This document shows, in pieces, positions 1 through 5,070 of a stretch of 5,906 bases of DNA. The stretch lies in the NCBI GenBank assembly GCA_027031325.1, contig JALVRI010000101.1, positions 1 to 5,906 on the forward strand, read 5' to 3'. The first letter of the stretch is position 1; each line of letters starts with the position of its first letter. The position numbers were made by a program, and so were the translations under genes. Origin of the DNA: Desulfobacteraceae bacterium (lineage in GTDB: Bacteria; Desulfobacterota; Desulfobacteria; Desulfobacterales; Desulfosarcinaceae). The notes under the pieces are model-generated. The model made no database searches. It was given only the letters and a program-made list of their open reading frames with translations, and was not told the origin of the DNA.

Positions 1-2
1 AG

Positions 3-395
3 ATTCGACAAATGGCCGGCCAGCAGGGTCAGCGCCGTGAGGCCGCCCAGAAAGCCTTGACGGCTTTGGTGGAAAAGTCGAACATGATTTCGTCTCTGGT
101 TGCCAAGGCTTCCGAGCGGGCAGGCGCTGTCGGCCAGGAGATGCAGACAGTGGTGGAACGTTCAGAAGCCATGCGACAGATGACCGAACTTCAGGCCGGA
201 CGTTCAAAGACATTGCGCCGGATCACCGCCGAAACCGCAGAACGTGCCAAGCAGACGGCTGTCGGGGCTGCCGAGGTCGTGGGTATTACCGAAGAGATGC
301 AACGATTGTCGGTGGATCTGACACGGCAGGTCGGACAGTTCAAGATCAAGCCCGGCTCCATAAAGGCCGTGGATGAGAATTCAAAAGCCGCTTAA
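3..395 (+). CDS. Methyl-accepting chemotaxis protein, C-terminal part (5' end outside window)
   Basis: The reading frame is open from the first bases of the window, so the ATG at 12 is an internal Met and the gene begins upstream. About 130 codons are visible. They form a continuous alanine-, glutamate- and glutamine-rich helix with heptad character, ending in a TEEMQRLSVDLTRQVGQFKI stretch. This is the typical end of the cytoplasmic signalling hairpin of chemoreceptors (final helix followed by 'L...V..F.I'). The conserved hairpin tip that contacts CheA and CheW, the sensor domain and any membrane segments would lie upstream and cannot be seen. The tail after the helix (about 18 residues, ending SKAA) lacks a C-terminal NWETF-type pentapeptide for CheR/CheB tethering. 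The family call rests on the C-terminal helix alone; another long coiled-coil signalling protein is possible but less likely. Confidence 0.8.
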   Translation: MRQMAGQQGQRREAAQKALTALVEKSNMISSLVAKASERAGAVGQEMQTVVERSEAMRQMTELQAGRSKTLRRITAETAERAKQTAVGAAEVVGITEEMQRLSVDLTRQVGQFKIKPGSIKAVDENSKAA

Positions 396-418
396 CTGGG
401 TGAGCGGTCGAAATCAAG

Positions 419-447
419 CCTTCCGGGTCTTTACCAGGCCCGGAAGG
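419..447 (+). terminator. Hairpin after the chemoreceptor gene, possible terminator (no T-run)
   Basis: A perfect 9-bp inverted repeat, CCTTCCGGG at 419-427 and CCCGGAAGG at 439-447, encloses an 11-nt loop and starts 24 nt after the stop codon. No T-tract follows, so it is not a canonical intrinsic terminator. It may protect the 3' end of the mRNA or act together with the second hairpin just downstream. Confidence 0.5.
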
Positions 448-455
448 TGAATCCG

Positions 456-473
456 TTCCGCCCTGAGGCGGAA
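456..473 (+). terminator. Second GC-rich hairpin, possible weak terminator
   Basis: The 7-bp arms TTCCGCC (456-462) and GGCGGAA (467-473) enclose a CTGA loop. The following AACATTTAT is only weakly T-rich. In tandem with the hairpin at 419-447 it probably marks the 3' end of the chemoreceptor transcript. The tandem arrangement separates that gene from the HAMP gene downstream. Confidence 0.45.
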
Positions 474-567
474 AACATTTATCTGAAACGGCTCCTGAAC
501 GCTAACCGATTCTTATCCAGGGGCAGGAAAATGCCGAAAGGATTGATTTGGTGATGAGCCTTGGGAC

Positions 568-572
568 AGGAG
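568..572 (+). promoter_or_regulatory. Ribosome binding site deciding a TTG start
   Basis: AGGAG lies 7 nt upstream of the TTG at 580 and 13 nt upstream of the ATG at 586, which supports the TTG as the start of the HAMP protein gene. Confidence 0.6.
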
Positions 573-579
573 TTCCAAG

Positions 580-1170
580 TTGGGTATGTTCGGTGATAAA
601 AAGCAGATACTGTTGACGGTTGTAGTTTACGTTACTGGTACTTGGGTTGCACTTGGTCTGGGAGTGATTCTTGCATGGAGGCTGACTTCCCAAGTTCAGC
701 CGGCCTTGGTGGTGGCAGGCACTGCTGCCATCCTGATTCCTGCCCTGGGAATCGGTATTTATTATGCGGGTCTCAAAATTGTCAACAAAAGCATCGAAAC
801 CGTTAGAAAGGCAATTGATGGATTGGCGCAGGGTGAGTTGGGAGTTACGCTTGATGTCGATTCAGACGACGAATTGGCTTTGCTGGGAGCGGGAGTCAAC
901 GATCTTTCGGCAAATCTCCAGGAGTTGATGCTTCACATTTGGCAACAGACTGCCCGCAGCCAACGTTATTTAAGTGGCATCGAATCAGAATTGAAGACTT
1001 CCGGAGAAAGATCCATTGATAGGGACGAAATCCATTCCCATCTCAGGGATGCCATGGAAGCCTTGTCCGATTTGAGGCAGCTTGTTACGGCCTATGCCTT
1101 TTACGATGTCCGCCTTGAAGATGAGAAGCCTGTTGCAACCAACACTGAAGGAAATGAAAAATTGAATTGA
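580..1170 (+). CDS. Small two-helix membrane protein with HAMP domain and no output domain
   Basis: This 196-residue protein has two hydrophobic helices (about residues 10-33 and 42-65) joined by a loop of only about eight residues (RLTSQVQP), so almost nothing is exposed in the periplasm. A HAMP domain follows at about 65-117: a first amphipathic helix with the G85-E86-L87 turn, a connector, then D97-E98-L99 and a second helix ending N107-D-L-S-A-N-L. The proline usual near the start of HAMP helix 1 is absent (S71 region). The last 80 residues are charged, mostly helical and match no kinase, cyclase or chemoreceptor domain that I recognise. HAMP domains normally pass signals from membrane to output domains, so this protein probably works through a partner; the chemoreceptor upstream is one candidate by position only. 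The TTG start is chosen because AGGAG (568-572) lies 7 nt before it. The in-frame ATG at 586 is the alternative but would be 13 nt from that site. Confidence 0.8.
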   Translation: MGMFGDKKQILLTVVVYVTGTWVALGLGVILAWRLTSQVQPALVVAGTAAILIPALGIGIYYAGLKIVNKSIETVRKAIDGLAQGELGVTLDVDSDDELALLGAGVNDLSANLQELMLHIWQQTARSQRYLSGIESELKTSGERSIDRDEIHSHLRDAMEALSDLRQLVTAYAFYDVRLEDEKPVATNTEGNEKLN

Positions 1171-1183
1171 AGGATACAGTCCC

Positions 1184-1200
1184 GGGTATAAAATATACCC
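1184..1200. repeat. Perfect dyad GGGTATA-AAA-TATACCC
   Basis: A 7-bp perfect inverted repeat with a 3-nt centre begins 13 nt after the stop of the HAMP gene. No T-run follows on either strand, so it is not a standard intrinsic terminator. It could be a 3'-end hairpin of the upstream mRNA or an operator for a dimeric regulator. Its distance of about 70 bp from the -35 box of the riboswitch promoter would allow an upstream regulatory role. Its function is unknown. Confidence 0.5.
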
Positions 1201-1271
1201 TCCTGTCGTAATGCCTGAATGTAAGCCTGATCTAAAACCACTAGACTTGCCTTTTTAGGAGCAACAACTTC

Positions 1272-1300
1272 TTGACATGTAATCCGAATCACAATAAAGT
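1272..1300 (+). promoter_or_regulatory. Sigma-70-type promoter of the riboswitch transcript
   Basis: A perfect -35 box TTGACA (1272-1277) is separated by exactly 17 nt from TAAAGT (1295-1300, four of six matches to TATAAT). The predicted transcription start, at about 1306-1308, falls just before the riboswitch aptamer, as expected for a leader RNA. This makes the membrane protein and VWA genes a transcription unit separate from the HAMP gene. Confidence 0.6.
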
Positions 1301-1317
1301 AGGTAATTGGAGCTAAA

Positions 1318-1404
1318 GCTCGATAAAGGCAAAACTACTGAAAAGTAGTGACGCAAAGCCACGGGTCTAAAGCAAAGGCAATGATCGCCGGGCTGCCGGG
1401 GGGC
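1318..1404 (+). ncRNA. Cyclic di-GMP-I (GEMM-I) riboswitch aptamer
   Basis: The conserved core is nearly complete. CGATAAAGGCAAAA is followed by a 6-bp stem ACTACT/AGTAGT (1334-1339 and 1344-1349) capped by a GAAA tetraloop (1340-1343). Next come GACGCAAAGCC (1350-1360), the receptor segment ACGGGTCTAA (1361-1370), a variable stem, and the closing GCCGGGCTGCCGG (1387-1399). By alignment with the Vc2 aptamer, G20 corresponds to G1328 and the intercalating A47 to A1355. Having G, not A, at position 20 favours cyclic di-GMP over 3',3'-cGAMP. P1 can be closed by GCTC (1318-1321) with GGGC (1401-1404). The element lies between a promoter and an intrinsic terminator and precedes a gene with a strong ribosome binding site. 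It is therefore expected to control transcription of the two-gene operon downstream. The outer boundaries are approximate. Confidence 0.93.
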
Positions 1405-1419
1405 AATACAGTTCAAGAC

Positions 1420-1453
1420 GCCTTGGGTGAATCATGCCCAGGGCATTTTTTTT
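1420..1453 (+). terminator. Intrinsic terminator forming the riboswitch expression platform
   Basis: The arms GCCTTGGG (1420-1427) and CCCAGGGC (1437-1444) form an 8-bp stem with one G-U pair and a 9-nt loop, followed by A and eight Ts (1446-1453). It sits 15 nt after the aptamer and 49 nt before the start codon, so it can only serve premature termination in the leader. GGGCA (1401-1405), which includes the 3' strand of P1, can pair with TGCCC (1435-1439) in the terminator's loop and 3' arm. That would make ligand-stabilised P1 and the competing antiterminator mutually exclusive. It predicts that ligand promotes termination (OFF switch), but the pairing is only 5 bp, so the direction is uncertain. 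Confidence 0.88.
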
Positions 1454-1490
1454 GCGCTGGTAGCCTCGCTTGACAGCCTCTTGCTGGCCC

Positions 1491-1497
1491 AGGGAGG
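1491..1497 (+). promoter_or_regulatory. Strong ribosome binding site of the membrane protein gene
   Basis: AGGGAGG lies 5 nt before the ATG at 1503. It decides the start against the in-frame TTG at 1470, which has no purine-rich site before it and lies immediately after the terminator. Confidence 0.75.
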
Positions 1498-1502
1498 TTC
1501 AT

Positions 1503-2990
1503 ATGAATACAGCATCAATTCTATTGCGGATTACACCGATACCATTTCTTTCGATCGTGATCTGGGGGCTGCTCCTGCTGGCGGCCATGTATTTGGCGCG
1601 CAAGCCTTTTCACAGGAGTATCGAGGCTCTTGCAAGGCTTGTCCACAATGCCATGCGGCTTGCAGCAGCTTCGGTCGTGCTGGCCGAAAAACGGCTTGAG
1701 ACCAGAAACAGGGAAGTTTTGTTGAAAGCCGGGCTAGATCATACCGAGCGAAATCTGGAAAGGGAATTCGATCGCATCAGCCAGGCGGTCAACAGGGATC
1801 TTGAACATTATCCCAAACTGCAGAGGAATATACAAGAAACCTTGATAAACCTGGAGGAGGATTATCGCAGCAGCGGTGAAATCCCCCAGAAGCTACCAGA
1901 CTGGGTAAAGGTGATCGAGGCCATAGCCAAAATCAAGCCCAACGGTGATCACATGGTAGCCACAATGCTGGAGGAAATCCACCAGACTTTGGCGGAACAA
2001 CATAAAACGGCGCTGGATCGACATCGTAAGGATGTCTCCCAGCGCCACGCCATTTTGAGCCGTATGCTGCCGGTATGGCGTAGCCTGCAAAAGACTCTCG
2101 AAAGACTGGAAAAGTCAATTTCGAGTCTAAACCTGCGCGCCAAGCGGATAGATCAATATATGGATGAATATCAAGAAACCCGGAAACAGACCGATACCGC
2201 CTACAGGACCCTGTCTTCTTCTTCTTTGACCCAATTTTTTATTTCCGGGCTGGTGCTGCTTGTCGCCGTTGGAGGCGCTGTGATAAATTTCAACCTGATA
2301 GCCTTACCCATGTCGGAAATGGTAGGAGGGGCCAGCTACATCGGTCCTTACAAGACCTCCGACGTGGCAGGACTGGTCATAATATGCCTTGAAATTTGTA
2401 CGGGATTGTTCCTCATGGAATCATTGAGGATTACACGTCTGTTTCCTATCATCGGCAGCATGGACGATCGGATGCGCAAGACCTTTTTCTGGATCGCCCT
2501 GGGCTTGCTGACTATTCTGGCAGGGGTTGAATCGGCCCTTGCTTTCATGCGTGACCGGATTGCGGCCGATATGGAGGCCCTTCGCCAGACGCTGGCGGGT
2601 GTCTCACCCGGTTCAATGGCAAACAGCATCATTCCCACGGTGGGGCAGATGGTGATGGGCTTTATTCTGCCGTTTATCCTGACCTTTGTGGCCATTCCCC
2701 TGGAATCGTTTGTCGCTGCTTCGCGCACAGTCCTGGGAGTTGTGGCGGCCTGGTTGTTGCGAACCCTTGCCTTCTGCCTCCGCCTGGCGGGGAATTTGGG
2801 ATTCTACCTGGGGCGCTTTATTGTAAACCTGTACGATCTTTTGATCTTTCCACCCTTGTGGCTTGAGGGGGCCGTTGTAAGGGCAATAGAGCGATCCAAT
2901 GAGAAAAAAAGGGAAGGAGGCCAACCAGGCGAGATAGAAAAAGGTCAGGGCTATGCCCCTTCCGAAAGCGGCAAGGAGGTTACCGAATGA
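1503..2990 (+). CDS. Uncharacterised multi-pass membrane protein with long cytoplasmic coiled coil, first gene under the riboswitch
   Basis: I do not recognise this 495-residue family. A first membrane helix (about 14-32) is followed by RKPFHR, which points to a cytoplasmic location for the next region. That region, about 36-242, is charged and helical with coiled-coil character (many E, K, R, Q and L), broken around 125-140 (GEIPQKLPDW). Further hydrophobic segments lie at about 245-268, 287-308, 328-349, 383-405 and 409-453; the last may be two helices. The tail is polar and rich in K, E and G. Three helices contain an acidic residue (E297, E343, E401). The positive-inside rule places loops 270-286 and 350-382 in the periplasm. 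No enzyme motif, PilZ domain, GGDEF or EAL domain is evident. The gene follows a c-di-GMP riboswitch and terminator, and its stop overlaps the next start (ATGA), so it should be translationally coupled to the VWA lipoprotein and may form a complex with it. Reality of the gene is well supported; function is unknown. Confidence 0.85.
   Translation: MNTASILLRITPIPFLSIVIWGLLLLAAMYLARKPFHRSIEALARLVHNAMRLAAASVVLAEKRLETRNREVLLKAGLDHTERNLEREFDRISQAVNRDLEHYPKLQRNIQETLINLEEDYRSSGEIPQKLPDWVKVIEAIAKIKPNGDHMVATMLEEIHQTLAEQHKTALDRHRKDVSQRHAILSRMLPVWRSLQKTLERLEKSISSLNLRAKRIDQYMDEYQETRKQTDTAYRTLSSSSLTQFFISGLVLLVAVGGAVINFNLIALPMSEMVGGASYIGPYKTSDVAGLVIICLEICTGLFLMESLRITRLFPIIGSMDDRMRKTFFWIALGLLTILAGVESALAFMRDRIAADMEALRQTLAGVSPGSMANSIIPTVGQMVMGFILPFILTFVAIPLESFVAASRTVLGVVAAWLLRTLAFCLRLAGNLGFYLGRFIVNLYDLLIFPPLWLEGAVVRAIERSNEKKREGGQPGEIEKGQGYAPSESGKEVTE
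2973..2980 (+). promoter_or_regulatory. Consensus ribosome binding site for the VWA lipoprotein gene
   Basis: AAGGAGGT lies 6 nt before the ATG at 2987, inside the last codons of the membrane protein gene. Together with the ATGA stop-start overlap it supports coupled translation of the two genes. Confidence 0.75.
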
Positions 2991-3649
2991 TTGGTGACAA
3001 TAAAAAGCCGTTTGGATGGCTTCTGCTTTTCATCCTCTTTTGGTGCCTTTTTGCCTGCAGCGACAGCAAAAGTCATACCAAGGGGGTATATTTGCTCCTC
3101 GATACCTCCGGAACCTACAGCCTTGAATTGAAAAAAGCCCAGGCATTGATCAACTATTTGCTAGGGACTCTCCAACCGGGCGATACTTTGGCCGTGGGGC
3201 GAATCGATACCGGCAGTTTCAGCGAGAAGGACATCGTTGCCAAGGTCACCTTCGATGACCGGCCGTCGGTGGCCAATAGCCAGAAACGGGTGTTTATGCA
3301 GAAGATAAACAAGTTCATCGGGACCGCCAACCGAAGCCGGTACACGGACATATCCGGGGGAGTGTTGCAAGCCATCGAGTATCTGAACGAAGTCGGGCCG
3401 GGCAGCAAATACATCCTTATATTCTCTGATCTCCAGGAAGAGCTGGCTGAAGGTTATGTGCGGGATGTTCCTTTTCAGCTTGCAGGTTTTCATGTCATCG
3501 CCCTGAACGTCACCAAGTTGCGCAACGATATTCGCGATCCCAAAAACTATCTTCGCAGAGTTGAAAAATGGAGGCTCAAGACCGAGAAAGGGGGAGGCAC
3601 CTGGAGGGTGATAAACGATCTTGAACGGCTGGATGCGATTTTCCAGTAA
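2987..3649 (+). CDS. Lipoprotein with von Willebrand factor A domain
   Basis: This 220-residue protein has a type II signal peptide: basic N-terminus (N5-K-K), hydrophobic core (about 9-22) and lipobox L21-F-A-C24, so C24 should be lipidated. Residue +2 is Ser, not Asp, which by the E. coli rule favours the outer membrane; the rule may not hold in this organism. The mature part is one VWA domain at about 33-219. Its first strand ends in the MIDAS motif D39-T-S-G-T43 (DxSxT form). T120 in the YTDISGG loop supplies the second element and D148 in IFSDLQEE the third, so the metal site appears intact. VWA domains with a MIDAS usually bind a protein ligand through a divalent metal. No second domain or C-terminal helix is present. 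Coupling to the membrane protein upstream suggests that the two act together in the envelope and that c-di-GMP controls both. The partner and exact role are unknown. Confidence 0.87.
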   Translation: MIGDNKKPFGWLLLFILFWCLFACSDSKSHTKGVYLLLDTSGTYSLELKKAQALINYLLGTLQPGDTLAVGRIDTGSFSEKDIVAKVTFDDRPSVANSQKRVFMQKINKFIGTANRSRYTDISGGVLQAIEYLNEVGPGSKYILIFSDLQEELAEGYVRDVPFQLAGFHVIALNVTKLRNDIRDPKNYLRRVEKWRLKTEKGGGTWRVINDLERLDAIFQ

Positions 3650-3741
3650 TTACAATCATTCAAGGCGGATTTCGCAGCTGGCGAGTTTGCCGAAGATGTC
3701 AGGCGGAGGGCAGACATATAATATTACCCCCCGGTCTTGTA
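3650..3741. other. Convergent intergenic gap with no clear terminator
   Basis: This 92-bp stretch separates the stop of the VWA gene from the stop of mtaB. I see only short imperfect hairpins (for example GGC/GCC around 3679-3692) and an AT-rich TAATATTA patch near 3719-3726. No stem with a T-run is evident on either strand, so termination may be Rho-dependent or transcripts may overlap. Confidence 0.4.
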
Positions 3742-5070
3742 TCAAACAAGTTTCCCGATGACGGTCAGATCGTCGTTCAGGGAAGTGATTTCAACAGATA
3801 CCAAGGTGTTGGCAGCCGGACGGCTGTCAACCAGAAAGACCTGGACGTAGTTGCTGCTCAGCCCCCTGGCAAAGCCACTGTTTTTGTCGCAGGTTGTTTC
3901 AATCAGTACTTCCAGTTTTTCCCCGATCAGGCTGGAGTAGAAGTTCCGGCGCTTTATCTCTGAAAGCCGACGCAGTTGAAGGCAGCGCTGCTTAATCACC
4001 TTGGGGTCGACTTTGTCCTTGAAATACCAGGCCGGAGTACCCGGCCGGGGCGAGAAGGGGAAAACATGCAGGTACGATACCGGAAGATTTTCCAATAGCT
4101 CAAGGGTATTATTAAATGCTGATTCGTCTTCTCCCGGAAAGCCTACCAGTACATCGACACCTATGGCCGCATTTGGAAGTAGATGTCGGATTGTTTTGAC
4201 CAATTGGCTGAACAAGTTCCGGTCATACGGCCGATGCATCCGCTTCAGGATCTTGTCGTCCCCGCTTTGCAACGGGATATGCAGGTGATCGCATATTCGT
4301 CCCCTGCCGGTTTGGCGGTTCACGATTCTTTCGAGCAGGGTTTCACCAATCTCGGCCGGTTCGATCGAGCTGAGGCGTATCCTTTCAATGGCTGCCTTGG
4401 TGCGGGCTCTGTCCAGAATAGAAACCAAGTCAATGGCCCCGGAAAGGTCTTGACCGTATTGACCAAGGTGGACACCGGTCAAGACGACTTCCTTAACGCC
4501 CTCCCTTGCCAGGCTGGAAAGGTTCTGGATTACTTTGTCCGGCGGCATGCTGCGGCTTGGCCCCCTGGCGTACGGCACAATACAATAGGTACAAAAGCTG
4601 TCGCAGCCGTCCTGGATTTTCAGAAAAGCCCGCGTCCGGGTGCCCTTGACAGAGGCCGGTAAATACTGAAACTTTCGACATTTCGAGATATCGCCACGAA
4701 CCATCTTGGCAGGTTTTGCGGGGAGGTGGTTTTCTTCGGCTGCTACCAGGGATGCTAACAAATGCTTGCAAGAGTTGTCGGCAACCATGGAGATCCCGTC
4801 TATGGAAGCAAGTTCGGCCGGATCGATCTGGGCGTAGCACCCGGTGACAATGATGCGGGCCTTGGGATTGGCCCTTGCAATCCGGCGGGCGGCCTGGCGG
4901 GACTGCATGGCAGCTTTCATGGTGACGGCACAGGTGTTGATGATACAGACAGCCGCTTTTTCCGGGTCCGTCCTTTCCCAGCCCCATTCTTCCAGCAAAC
5001 GTCCAATGGCTGCCGATTCGCATTGGTTTACCTTGCATCCAAGGGTTATGACGGAATAACTTCTATTCAA
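3742..5070 (-). CDS. mtaB: tRNA N6-threonylcarbamoyladenosine(37)-C2 methylthiotransferase MtaB
   Basis: This radical SAM enzyme converts t6A37 to ms2t6A37 in tRNAs decoding ANN codons, notably tRNA-Lys(UUU), in the cytoplasm. Numbering is from the TTG at 5070 (442 residues). The N-terminal UPF0004 domain carries three cluster cysteines: C12 in TLGCKVNQCES, C47 in NTCAVT and C78 in VTGCYAQ. The radical SAM cluster is C156-x3-C160-x2-C163 (DGCDSFCTYC). RIRLSSIEP, HLHIPLQSGDDKILKRMHRPY-type and GVDVLVGFPGED motifs follow, and a TRAM-like RNA-binding domain occupies roughly the last 70 residues. The GCKVNQ and RLSSIEP forms match the MtaB branch better than MiaB or RimO. The ATG at 5094 would add eight residues (450 in total) and overlap mnmA by 32 nt. 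The TTG is preferred because it has GGAGG 5 nt upstream and gives the short N-terminus usual in the family. The gene is the downstream member of an operon with mnmA. All key cysteines are present. Confidence 0.93.
   Translation of the reverse strand: MNRSYSVITLGCKVNQCESAAIGRLLEEWGWERTDPEKAAVCIINTCAVTMKAAMQSRQAARRIARANPKARIIVTGCYAQIDPAELASIDGISMVADNSCKHLLASLVAAEENHLPAKPAKMVRGDISKCRKFQYLPASVKGTRTRAFLKIQDGCDSFCTYCIVPYARGPSRSMPPDKVIQNLSSLAREGVKEVVLTGVHLGQYGQDLSGAIDLVSILDRARTKAAIERIRLSSIEPAEIGETLLERIVNRQTGRGRICDHLHIPLQSGDDKILKRMHRPYDRNLFSQLVKTIRHLLPNAAIGVDVLVGFPGEDESAFNNTLELLENLPVSYLHVFPFSPRPGTPAWYFKDKVDPKVIKQRCLQLRRLSEIKRRNFYSSLIGEKLEVLIETTCDKNSGFARGLSSNYVQVFLVDSRPAANTLVSVEITSLNDDLTVIGKLV

Noticed and set aside
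636..651. TGGTACTTGGGTTGCA, a good match to the sigma-54 -24/-12 consensus
   Set aside because: It lies within the first membrane helix codons of the HAMP gene, and nothing downstream in that gene needs its own promoter. No enhancer site is apparent, so a chance match is most likely.
1232..1258. CTAAAA/TTTTAG inverted repeat considered as a terminator for the HAMP gene
   Set aside because: The stem is only 6 bp, all but one pair A-T, with a 15-nt loop; it is too weak to support.
1318..1404. 3',3'-cGAMP-selective variant of the GEMM-I riboswitch
   Set aside because: The discriminating position aligns to G1328, not A, so the c-di-GMP type is the better call.
1470..1502. TTG at 1470 as an upstream start adding 11 residues to the membrane protein
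   Set aside because: No ribosome binding site precedes it, the added residues (TASCWPREVH) look like translated leader, and the AGGGAGG site is correctly spaced only for the ATG at 1503.
1427..1699. 90-codon plus-strand reading frame beginning with GTG in the riboswitch terminator loop
   Set aside because: It overlaps the terminator and the start of the membrane protein gene in another frame, and has no ribosome binding site or recognisable protein features.
2348..2728. 126-codon minus-strand reading frame antisense to the membrane protein gene
   Set aside because: It is fully inside a well-supported gene and its composition (many Arg, Met and Ser) is typical of an antisense shadow.
4183..4662. 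159-codon plus-strand reading frame antisense to mtaB, and a 165-codon one at 4762-5259
   Set aside because: Both lie opposite highly conserved mtaB or mnmA coding sequence and show no protein family signal of their own.
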